Shown piece by piece: positions 15,198 to 21,729 of a stretch of DNA of 25,292 nt (positions within the stretch are counted from its first letter, which is position 1; each line of letters starts with the position of its first letter). The stretch is from Rhodospirillaceae bacterium CCH5-H10 (GTDB lineage Bacteria; Pseudomonadota; Alphaproteobacteria; Reyranellales; Reyranellaceae). The DNA is taken from assembly GCA_001557035.1 (NCBI GenBank), contig LSKJ01000680.1, forward strand, positions 1-25,292. Reading direction: 5' to 3'. The position numbers and the translations under genes are program-made. A model generated the notes under the pieces. The model did not search any database. It saw nothing but the letters and a program-made list of their open reading frames with translations, and was not told where the DNA came from.

Positions 15198-15284
15198 GTC
15201 GTCCTGAGCGCAGCGAAGGACCTTGCGGAGCGATCAGGGTACTTCGGTGCTGGCGTGAGATCCTTCACTTCGTTCCAGGATGAC
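15198..15284. repeat. Palindromic intergenic element, copy 2 (87 bp, mixed arms)
   Basis: The left arm at 15198-15223 carries the same CTGAGCGCAGCGAAGGA core as copy 1. The centre at 15224-15257 is again 34 bases. The right arm at 15258-15284 is a different variant: its reverse complement reads CTGGAACGAAGTGAAGGAT, one base longer and with several mismatches to the left arm. The stem is therefore imperfect. It lies between two same-strand genes, not convergent ones. Confidence 0.82.
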
Positions 15285-15302
15285 AAGAAGAGGGAACGCA
15301 AT

Positions 15303-16478
15303 ATGCTGAACGGCATCCACGGACATCAGGACATCGAGCGCGTCGTCTACGGGAAGCCGGCGGGCGCGGCGCTGCGGGCCGAGGCCGAGCGGCTGGGGGC
15401 CAAGAAGGTGTTCATCACCACCTCGAAGTCGGTGGCGCAGAGCGCGCTGCTGGCCTCCGTGATCGACCGTCTGGGCGATCTGCACGCCGGCACCTATGCG
15501 GGCATCACCGCGCACTCGCCGAGGCCTTGCGTCGTCGAGGGTGCGGAGATGGCGCGCGAGGCCGGTGCCGATCTGATCGTGGCGGTGGGTGGCGGTTCGG
15601 TGATCGATGCCACCAAGACGATCCTGATCGCGCTCTGGCAGAACGTGAAGACGGTCGACGACCTGGATGCCTATCGCGCCGGTAAACCGAAGGAAGGGGC
15701 CGCGCCGCCGTCGGAGGCGATCAGGCCGCCGGCCGATGCGATCCGCATGATTGCCGTACCGACCACGCTGTCGGCCGCCGAGTTCAATGCCTTTGCCGGC
15801 ATCTCCGATCCACGCAAGGGCATCAAGGAGAGCTTCGGCCATCGCCTGATCGTGCCCCGGATCATCGTCCTCGATCCCGCCGCCACCCTGGCGACACCGA
15901 TGGACCTCATGCTGTCGACCGGGCTCAAGGCGGTTGACCACGCGGTCGAGCGTCTGTGTTCGCAGCAGGCCCATCCCTTCGTGCTCGGCACTGCGACCGA
16001 GGCCCTGAAGCTGCTGGCCCGCGCCTTGCCGGCGCACAAGGCGAATCCCGACGACATGGCGACCCGGCTCGACCTCCAGTTCGGCATGTGGCTGTCGATC
16101 GGCGCCGGCACCTCAGGCGTCGGCGTCGGCGCGAGCCACGGGATCGGCCACGTGCTGGGCGCCGCTTGCCACGTGCCGCACGGCCATACGTCCTGCGTGA
16201 TGCTGCCGTCGGTATTGCGCTGGAACCTGCCGGCCAACGGGGAGCGCCAGAAGCGGGTGGGCGAGGCCTTCGGGCAGCCCGGCACGGCCGCCGGCGACCT
16301 GGTCGAGGGGCTGGTGAAATCGCTCGGCTTGCCGGGACGTCTCTCGGAAGTAGGCGTCGGCCGGGACCGCTTCCGCGAGATCGCCGAGAAGTCGATGCAC
16401 GACCGCGCCGTCCTGAACAATCCGCGCCCCATCAAGGGACCGGAGCAGGTCATGGAGATTCTGGAACTCGCAGCCTGA
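15303..16478 (+). CDS. Iron-type alcohol dehydrogenase / maleylacetate reductase-like
   Basis: 391 residues from ATG 15303; an in-frame ATG at 15255 would place codons inside the palindromic repeat and is rejected. The N-terminal nucleotide domain has VAVGGGSVIDATKTIL (about residues 95-110). In metal-dependent relatives such as FucO, one Asp and three His bind iron. Here the three His are present (His213 in VDHAVE; His279 and His293 in the SHGIGHVLGAACHVPHGH segment, with His283 between them), but the Asp of the G-x-D-A-x-x-H motif is Lys209. Maleylacetate reductases also lack that Asp (Asn, from memory), so the enzyme may not use iron. Position after a dienelactone hydrolase-like gene supports, but does not prove, reduction of maleylacetate or a similar oxo-acid. 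Confidence 0.87.
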   Translation: MLNGIHGHQDIERVVYGKPAGAALRAEAERLGAKKVFITTSKSVAQSALLASVIDRLGDLHAGTYAGITAHSPRPCVVEGAEMAREAGADLIVAVGGGSVIDATKTILIALWQNVKTVDDLDAYRAGKPKEGAAPPSEAIRPPADAIRMIAVPTTLSAAEFNAFAGISDPRKGIKESFGHRLIVPRIIVLDPAATLATPMDLMLSTGLKAVDHAVERLCSQQAHPFVLGTATEALKLLARALPAHKANPDDMATRLDLQFGMWLSIGAGTSGVGVGASHGIGHVLGAACHVPHGHTSCVMLPSVLRWNLPANGERQKRVGEAFGQPGTAAGDLVEGLVKSLGLPGRLSEVGVGRDRFREIAEKSMHDRAVLNNPRPIKGPEQVMEILELAA

Positions 16479-16581
16479 AGCGACATGACCCCATGAATTC
16501 TTCTCGTGAGCCTGCGGGGTGTTAAGCGTCTAAAGCCACACGATCTACAGGGGGCAAACGCTTCAAGTCACGGGTGAAACC

Positions 16582-17436
16582 ATGGTCGATGTCCGAACCG
16601 TCGAATCCGCCGCTACGAGGCCGCCGGCAGCCCCCTGGGTCGAGGCGCCCATCCAGTATCTGGCCGACCTCAGCATCAAGCCGGTAACCTACAATCCCCC
16701 GCACGGCACCGGCCTGCCGCGGCGCGAGGGCAACTACCGCGACTTCACGATGCGTATCCACGATGCCCGTCCCATCGCGCGCGATCTGTCGCTCGACCGG
16801 CAGGCCTTCATCCTGACGCATCACGATACCGAAGTGCGCGACTTCTATGACGACGAAGAGGTCCGCACGAAGTATCACGCCGAGGTCGAGGCCTTGATCA
16901 AGCGCGAGACCGGCGCGTCGAAGGTCGTGGTGTTCGATCATACGGTGCGCACCGCCGATCGCGCCGTCGAGCGCGGCCTGCGGACACCCGTGCGCAGCGT
17001 CCATTGCGACTACACGGAGAAGTCAGGACCGCAGCGCGTGCGCGACCTGCTGCCGCCCGAGGAGGCCGAGTATCGCCTGAAGAAGCGCTTCGCCGAGTAC
17101 AACGTCTGGCGCAGCATCGCGCACGAACCCGTCGAGATGACGCCGCTGGGCCTGGTCGATTCCGAAAGCCTGGCGCCGCGCGACCTCGCCGTCTGCGACC
17201 TCGTCTATGCCGACCGGACCGGCGAGATCTATCAAGGCGTCCACAACGCCGATCACCGCTGGTTCTATTTCCCGAAGATGACACGAGACGAGGCGATCCT
17301 GATCAAGTGCTACGACTCGATGAAGGATGGCAGGGCACGCTTCTCGCTGCATTCCGCCTTCGATGATCCGACGTCGCCGGCCAATCCGAAGCCGCGGCAG
17401 AGCATCGAGGCGCGCGCGTTTGCGTTTTTTGATTGA
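16582..17436 (+). CDS. CmcJ/NvfI-family oxygenase-like protein
   Basis: 284 residues. It matches the CmcJ/NvfI/AsaB group, which includes proteins of cephamycin biosynthesis and fungal non-heme-iron, 2-oxoglutarate-type oxygenases. Seen: a variable N-terminal third; SVHCDYT near residue 141 (His141-x-Asp143, the shape of an iron-binding H-x-D); RFAEYNVWRSI, with the Asn-x-Trp-Arg typical of the family; a PLGLVDSESL segment; and the C-terminal WFYFPKMTRDEAILIKCYDS and FSLHSAFDDP, whose His may be the third ligand. No biosynthetic cluster surrounds it, so its substrate is unknown. The 103-base gap upstream holds no clear promoter; it contains AAGCGT (16524-16529) mirrored by ACGCTT (16558-16563), too short to call an operator. 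No strong ribosome site precedes the ATG. Confidence 0.8.
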   Translation: MVDVRTVESAATRPPAAPWVEAPIQYLADLSIKPVTYNPPHGTGLPRREGNYRDFTMRIHDARPIARDLSLDRQAFILTHHDTEVRDFYDDEEVRTKYHAEVEALIKRETGASKVVVFDHTVRTADRAVERGLRTPVRSVHCDYTEKSGPQRVRDLLPPEEAEYRLKKRFAEYNVWRSIAHEPVEMTPLGLVDSESLAPRDLAVCDLVYADRTGEIYQGVHNADHRWFYFPKMTRDEAILIKCYDSMKDGRARFSLHSAFDDPTSPANPKPRQSIEARAFAFFD

Positions 17437-17454
17437 GGCGCGCCGATCGTCCCT

Positions 17455-17540
17455 ATCATCCTGAGCGCAGCGAAGGATCTAACGTTAGTCGCGCAGTACT
17501 TTGATCGTTCCGCTAGGTCCTTCGCTGCGCTCAGGACGAC
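17455..17540. repeat. Palindromic intergenic element, copy 3 (86 bp)
   Basis: The left arm is at 17455-17480 and the right arm at 17515-17540, each carrying the CTGAGCGCAGCGAAGGA core or its complement. The centre at 17481-17514 is 34 bases and matches the centre of copy 1 at 20 of 34 positions without gaps, so the whole 86-bp unit appears homologous. It fills the gap between the convergent CmcJ-like and hydrolase genes, ending seven bases from the hydrolase stop. Confidence 0.88.
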
Positions 17541-17546
17541 AGAGTT

Positions 17547-18266
17547 TCAGCTCGCCGCAATCGCTTCGAGATGCTCCACCAGCTCTTCCGGATTGCTGAA
17601 GAAGGGCGAGTGGCCGCTTTCCAGCCTCAGCACCTTGCAGGGCGTCGCCTTCACCATCGCGCGCTGCAGGGCGATGCGGATGGCGTTGTCGTGGATGCAC
17701 TCGATGTACCAGCGCGGCACCGAGCCGAAGCGTTCCTCGGTCAGGGTCACCGGCGTCGTTGAGATGGCCAGCGGCTGCGGCCGCAGCCGCTCCATCGCCT
17801 TGTAACGGTCCTCGGGGGAGACGTCGGCGTAGAACAGGCTCGGCAGCTTGTCGCGCGCGAAGGTGTAGGTCTTGCCGTCGGGGCTGACCTGGCGCGAAAG
17901 GCGGAACAGCGCGTCGGGTTCGAGCGCGGTCATGTCGCGACCGCTCTTGCCCGAGGTCGGCAGCAGCGCGCAGAGATAGACCAGCGCCTTCAGCTTGCGG
18001 CGCCGGGCCTCGGCGAGCTGGCTGATCGTAACGCCGCCCAGCGAATGGCCGACCAGGATGACCTGGTCCTCCATCTTGTCGAGAAGGCGCGCCAGCTTCT
18101 CTACATTGTCGGCGAGCGTCACGTTGGCCGGCGGCGTCTGGTCGTTGCCCAGACCCGGCAGGTCGGGCGCGCAGACCTTGTGTCCGGCCGCCTGGAGCAG
18201 CGGTACGACCTTTTCCCAGCACCAGCCGCCGGTGCAGGCGCCATGGACCAGCAGGAACGTCGCCAC
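17547..18266 (-). CDS. Alpha/beta hydrolase (esterase, plant methylesterase/EstC-like)
   Basis: 239 residues from a GTG at 18266, giving MATFLLVHGACTGGWCW; there is no ATG near the conserved N-terminal strand, and GGAAAGG lies upstream. The His-Gly oxyanion region HGACTGGWCW (8-17) and the nucleophile elbow GHSLGG with Ser75 are clear. Asp193 in CIHDNAI and His219 in ESGHSPFFSNPEEL complete the triad. The pattern resembles the EstC/pyrethroid-hydrolase and plant methylesterase/hydroxynitrile lyase branch, which acts on small esters. There is no signal peptide, so it is probably cytoplasmic. The start lies two bases after the stop of the upstream SDR (TGA-GC-GTG), so the pair is one translationally coupled operon. 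The substrate is not inferable. Confidence 0.88.
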   Translation of the reverse strand: MATFLLVHGACTGGWCWEKVVPLLQAAGHKVCAPDLPGLGNDQTPPANVTLADNVEKLARLLDKMEDQVILVGHSLGGVTISQLAEARRRKLKALVYLCALLPTSGKSGRDMTALEPDALFRLSRQVSPDGKTYTFARDKLPSLFYADVSPEDRYKAMERLRPQPLAISTTPVTLTEERFGSVPRWYIECIHDNAIRIALQRAMVKATPCKVLRLESGHSPFFSNPEELVEHLEAIAAS

Positions 18267-18268
18267 GC

Positions 18269-19123
18269 TCAGGCCTTTCCGACGACGGTGCGCGCGCCGG
18301 GGGCGGGCACGAAGAAGTCGGGCATCAGCTTCGTGCCGGGAGAGACGGCGTACTTGTCGAAGTCCGTGACGCCCTCGGCCGCCAGCACCTCGTCGTCGAT
18401 GAAGAAATTGCCGGTGCAATCGCGGGCCGGGCGATTGAAGATCGCATGGGCGGCGTCGGCCATGATCTCGGGCTTGCGGCACTGCTTCATGCCCTCGTCG
18501 CCGCCCAGGATGTTCTGGATGGCCGAGGTGGCGATCGCGGTGCGTGGCCACAGGCAGTTGAAGGCCAGTCCCTTGTCCTTGAACTCAGCGGCCATCGACC
18601 AGGCGAAGACCGACATGCCGTACTTGGCGAGTGTATAGGCCGGGTGGTTGGCGAACCACTTCACGTCGAAGTCGAGCGGCGGGGACAGGTTCAGGACGTG
18701 CGGGTTGGCGGCCTTCAGCAGGTGCGGGATGCACTTCTGCGAGACCATGAAGGTGCCGCGTGCGTTGATCTGGTGCATCAGGTCGTAGCGCTTCATCGGC
18801 GTGGACAGCGTACCGGTCAGGCTGATGGCGCTGGCATTGTTCACCAGGATGTCGATGCCGCCGAACTTCGCGACGGTCTCGGCCACGGCCTTGTCGACGC
18901 TCTGCTCGTCGCGAATGTCGCAGGCGAGCGGCAGTGCCTTGCCGCCGGCCTTCTCGATCTCTTCTGCCGCGGTGAAGATCGTGCCGGGCAGGCGCGGATC
19001 GGGCTTCACCGTCTTTGCGGCGATGGCGATGTTGGCGCCGTCGCGCGCCGCGCGCAGTGCGATGGCCAGTCCGATGCCCCGGCTCGCGCCGGTCACGAAC
19101 AGGGTTTTGCTACCCAAGCTCAT
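18269..19123 (-). CDS. HSDL2-like short-chain dehydrogenase/reductase
   Basis: 284 residues. The N-terminal TGASRGIGLAIAL (about 11-23) binds NAD(P). The segment AAKTVKPDPRLPGTIFTAAE closely follows the distinctive insertion of hydroxysteroid dehydrogenase-like protein 2 (HSDL2), which I recall as similar through the IAAKT ... LPGTI-T-AEEI stretch. NNASAI, the SPP loop and the catalytic Tyr-x-x-x-Lys as AYTLAKYG are intact. The sterol-carrier domain of animal HSDL2 is missing, as in bacterial members. The physiological substrate of this branch is not established; a fatty-acid or acyl-CoA-related role is plausible. A CTATAG sequence about 25 bases before the ATG could be a -10 element. It is the first gene of the two-gene operon with the hydrolase, and divergent from the amidase. 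Confidence 0.88.
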   Translation of the reverse strand: MSLGSKTLFVTGASRGIGLAIALRAARDGANIAIAAKTVKPDPRLPGTIFTAAEEIEKAGGKALPLACDIRDEQSVDKAVAETVAKFGGIDILVNNASAISLTGTLSTPMKRYDLMHQINARGTFMVSQKCIPHLLKAANPHVLNLSPPLDFDVKWFANHPAYTLAKYGMSVFAWSMAAEFKDKGLAFNCLWPRTAIATSAIQNILGGDEGMKQCRKPEIMADAAHAIFNRPARDCTGNFFIDDEVLAAEGVTDFDKYAVSPGTKLMPDFFVPAPGARTVVGKA

Positions 19124-19191
19124 GGCGTCCCCAAGAAATCCTCGGGCTCTATAGCCGGGGCAAGGGAGGGGCGGCTAGTCTCGCGTCACTC

Positions 19192-19199
19192 AGGGGAGG
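19192..19199 (+). promoter_or_regulatory. Strong ribosome binding site of the amidase gene
   Basis: AGGGGAGG lies five bases before the ATG at 19205. It singles out this start; the ATG at 19201 is out of frame, and in-frame codons further upstream run through the divergent SDR gene. Confidence 0.6.
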
Positions 19200-19204
19200 C
19201 ATGC

Positions 19205-20665
19205 ATGAATCCGTGCTTTGAAACAGCCACTCGTCTTGCACGCGCCATACGAAACGGGCGGCTGAGTTCGGCTGAGGCGACGAAGGCGCACCTCGACCGG
19301 ATCGCGCGAGAGAACGGGTCCGTCAACGCGCTGGTCGTGGTCGATCGGGACGGCGCGATGAAGGCCGCGAGGGCTGCCGACCGGGCGCTCCAGGCACGGA
19401 AATCCGGGGCGGGGAAGCCGTTGGGCCCCTTGCACGGTGTGCCGATCACCATCAAGGAGGCGTTCGACGTCGCGGGCCTCAGGACGACGTCCAGCCATCC
19501 GCCGCTCGCGGCCAATGTTGCCAAGCAGGACGCGACGCTCGTGGTGCGGCTGCGTGCCGCCGGCGCGGTGATCCTCGGCAAGACCAATGTGCCCGAACTC
19601 TGCGCAGACTTTCAGACCGACAGCCCGATTTTCGGCACCACGAAGAATGCCTGGGACGAGCGCCGGACCGCCGGTGGCTCGACCGGTGGCGGCGGTGTCG
19701 CCGTGGCAGCGCGCCTGTCGCCGCTCGAACTGGGAAGCGACATCGGTGGCTCGGTGCGCAATCCCGCGCACTACAACGGGATCTTCTCGCTCAAGCCCAC
19801 CGAATGGCGCGTGCCGGGACACGGCCATGTGCCGGACCTTCCGGGAGCGACGCGGAGCACACGCTACATGGGCACGTTCGGGCCATTGGCGCGCTCGGTC
19901 GACGATCTGGAGGTTGCGCTCCGCATCATCGCCGGGCCGGACGGATACGAGACCGAGGCGGCGCCCGTGCCGCTCGGACCGACGCCCAAACTGACGGCCA
20001 AGGGGCTGCGCATCGCGGTGCTTACCAGCAATCCGCTGGTACCGGTCTCGGCCGACACGGTGGCGGTGGTGGAGGCGACCGCGAAGCTGCTTTCGAAGGC
20101 GGGCGCCAGGGTGAAGCAGGCCGAGCCCGAGAGTCTGGACTGGCAGCGGGGCTGGGACGACTGGGCGGACCTGTTCCAGTACATGATCATGAATGCCCAG
20201 CCGCTCGCCGAGCGTGAACGGCATTTCCGCAAGATCCATTCACCCGATCCGACGGCGCGATCGGTCGCGCGTGCGGCACGGCTCGATATGGCCCGGTACT
20301 TCGCCGTCCTCGACCGGCGCGATCAGATTGCCCGCCAGTGCGAGACCTTCCTCGACGACTACGATGCATGGCTGATGCCCGTGATGCCGGATGCGGCGTT
20401 CGTCCGCCAGTCGCAGAAGCGTCCGCTTACGATCGACGGCGTCGACCATCCGTATTTCTTCGCCGGCACGGCCTATAACTTCCTGGCCAACCTGACCGGC
20501 CAGCCGTCGATCGTCCTGCCCTGCGGCTTCTCGAAGGAGGGAATGCCGATCGGGCTGCAACTCACCGGCAAGCGCTGGGGCGAGGCGAAGCTGCTGGGCG
20601 TCGCGAAGGTGCTGGAGAAGCTGCTGCCCCCGTGCCCGGCGCCGCCGGCGTTTGCGAACGCTTAA
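19205..20665 (+). CDS. Amidase-signature family amidohydrolase
   Basis: 486 residues, full family length, starting at ATG 19205 after a strong ribosome site. These enzymes hydrolyse amides (or act as GatA) through a Ser-cisSer-Lys triad. All three are visible: Lys84 in PITIKEAFDVAG, Ser159 in AGGSTGGGG and Ser183 in SDIGGSVRNPAHYNG, with the Ser159-Ser183 spacing of 24 exactly as in FAAH. The second Ser of the usual GGSS is Thr here. LKPT and the C-terminal GQPSIVLPCGF ... GMPIGLQLTGKRWGE complete the pattern. There is no gatC/gatB neighbour and the centre differs from GatA, so a stand-alone catabolic amidase is more likely. It ends 49 bases before the convergent TctC-type gene, with a GC hairpin between. 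Confidence 0.92.
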   Translation: MNPCFETATRLARAIRNGRLSSAEATKAHLDRIARENGSVNALVVVDRDGAMKAARAADRALQARKSGAGKPLGPLHGVPITIKEAFDVAGLRTTSSHPPLAANVAKQDATLVVRLRAAGAVILGKTNVPELCADFQTDSPIFGTTKNAWDERRTAGGSTGGGGVAVAARLSPLELGSDIGGSVRNPAHYNGIFSLKPTEWRVPGHGHVPDLPGATRSTRYMGTFGPLARSVDDLEVALRIIAGPDGYETEAAPVPLGPTPKLTAKGLRIAVLTSNPLVPVSADTVAVVEATAKLLSKAGARVKQAEPESLDWQRGWDDWADLFQYMIMNAQPLAERERHFRKIHSPDPTARSVARAARLDMARYFAVLDRRDQIARQCETFLDDYDAWLMPVMPDAAFVRQSQKRPLTIDGVDHPYFFAGTAYNFLANLTGQPSIVLPCGFSKEGMPIGLQLTGKRWGEAKLLGVAKVLEKLLPPCPAPPAFANA

Positions 20666-20683
20666 AGCACCATCGTTCACCGT

Positions 20684-20711
20684 CCTCTCCCCCCGCAAGC
20701 GGGCGGAGAGG
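20684..20711. terminator. GC-rich hairpin between convergent genes, possible bidirectional terminator
   Basis: CCTCTCCCCCCGC (20684-20696) pairs with GCGGGCGGAGAGG (20699-20711) with one mismatch. It lies between the amidase stop (20665) and the stop of the TctC-type gene (20715). Neither side has a T-run, so it may stabilise 3' ends more than terminate. Related C/T-rich hairpins are common intergenic repeats in high-GC proteobacteria, so it may also be a repeat copy. Confidence 0.5.
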
Positions 20712-20714
20712 GCC

Positions 20715-21686
20715 CTATTCAACCTTTACGCCTGCCTTGTCGATGATCGGCTTCCATTTGGCGAACTCGGCCTTCTGATAGGCGCCGAAGACGTCGGCCT
20801 TCATCTGCTCGGGCGTCGGGATGTCCTGGCCGAGGCCCTCGAGCTTGCGGCGGATCTCCGGGTCCTGCAGGGCCTTCACGGCAGCCGCATTGATCTTGTC
20901 GACGATGTCCTTCGGCGTTCCCTTGGGCGCCCAGAGCCCGTGCCAGATCGCAACCTCGATGCCGGGGAAGCCGGCTTCGGCGGTCGTCGGGACGTCCGGC
21001 GCGGCGGCCGTGCGCTGCTTGGCCGCCACGGCATAGACCTTGAGCTTGCCGGCGCGGATGTGCGGCAGCGAGTTCGACGACTGGTCGATCATGATCTGGA
21101 TCTGGTTGGCGATCAGGTCCTGCACGGCCGGGCCGGTGCCGCGATAGGGCACGAGCTGGTAGTTGGTGCCGGTGACCGCGAAGAAGGCCAGCGCGCCGAT
21201 ATGCGAGCCGGAGCCCACGCCCGCGGTGCCGCCCGAAATCTTGTCGGCATTGGCCTTGAGGTAGGCGACCAGCTCCTTGAGGTCCTTGGCCGGCACCTGG
21301 TTCGAGGTCACGACCAGCAGCGGATTGGACGGCAGCAGCGCGATGGGTTCGAGGTCGTTGATCAGGTCGTAGTTCAGGTTCTTGTAGATCGCGCCGTTCA
21401 CGACGTTGGTGCCGAGATGGCCGATGCCGATCGTGTAGCCGTCGGGCGCGGACCGCGCGAGCTTGCCCATGGCGATCGAGCCTGCCGCGCCAGTGACGTT
21501 GTCGATGACGATCTGCTGGCCGAGTTCCTTGCCCATGCGTTCGCCGAGAATGCGGGCCATCACGTCGGTCGGACCGCCGGCCGCGAAGGGCACGATCAGG
21601 TTGATCGGCTTGTTGGGATAGGCCTGGCCGAAGGCCGGGCCGGCGGCGGCCACGGCAAGCAAGGCGAGCGCAACTCTACGCAGCAT
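20715..21686 (-). CDS. TctC/Bug-family periplasmic solute-binding protein
   Basis: 323 residues. A signal peptide is visible (MLRRVALALLAVAAAGPAFG, then QAYPNKP), with cleavage predicted around residue 20 after Ala-Phe-Gly. The mature protein has the Bug pattern: KPINLIVPFAAGGPTDVMAR at the N-terminus, GAAGSIAMGKLARSAPDGYT, YDLINDLEPIALL, a substrate-loop segment around VPYRGTGPAVQDLI, and APDVPTTAEAGFPGIEVAIW. Such proteins bind carboxylates (citrate, terephthalate, nicotinate, amino acids) for tripartite TctABC transporters, but most are orphans without TctA/B nearby, as here. GGAGG seven bases before the ATG supports the start. It follows the biotin carboxylase gene by 43 bases on the same strand, so it may be the last gene of that operon and deliver its precursor carboxylate; this is inference. 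Confidence 0.93.
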   Translation of the reverse strand: MLRRVALALLAVAAAGPAFGQAYPNKPINLIVPFAAGGPTDVMARILGERMGKELGQQIVIDNVTGAAGSIAMGKLARSAPDGYTIGIGHLGTNVVNGAIYKNLNYDLINDLEPIALLPSNPLLVVTSNQVPAKDLKELVAYLKANADKISGGTAGVGSGSHIGALAFFAVTGTNYQLVPYRGTGPAVQDLIANQIQIMIDQSSNSLPHIRAGKLKVYAVAAKQRTAAAPDVPTTAEAGFPGIEVAIWHGLWAPKGTPKDIVDKINAAAVKALQDPEIRRKLEGLGQDIPTPEQMKADVFGAYQKAEFAKWKPIIDKAGVKVE

Positions 21687-21729
21687 GGCAATTCCTCCCT
21701 GAACTTCTCTTGTTGGGAGGAGCGTAGCG

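Noticed and set aside
15255..15302. Longer start for the iron-type alcohol dehydrogenase
   Set aside because: The extra codons fall inside the right arm of the palindromic repeat and do not resemble the family N-terminus.
16524..16563. AAGCGT/ACGCTT mirrored pair upstream of the CmcJ-like gene as an operator or terminator
   Set aside because: Only six bases per arm with 28 bases between, and no T-run. This is expected by chance at this length.
17401..17445. T-run and GGCGCGC repeats at the end of the CmcJ-like gene as an intrinsic terminator
   Set aside because: The TTTTTT lies inside the last codons, before the stop and not after a stem; the GGCGCGCC match is a short self-palindrome. The 86-bp element just downstream is the more convincing structure.
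19205..20665. Amidase as GatA of the tRNA amidotransferase
   Set aside because: No gatC or gatB is adjacent and the central region does not look like GatA. Stand-alone amidase is the better reading.
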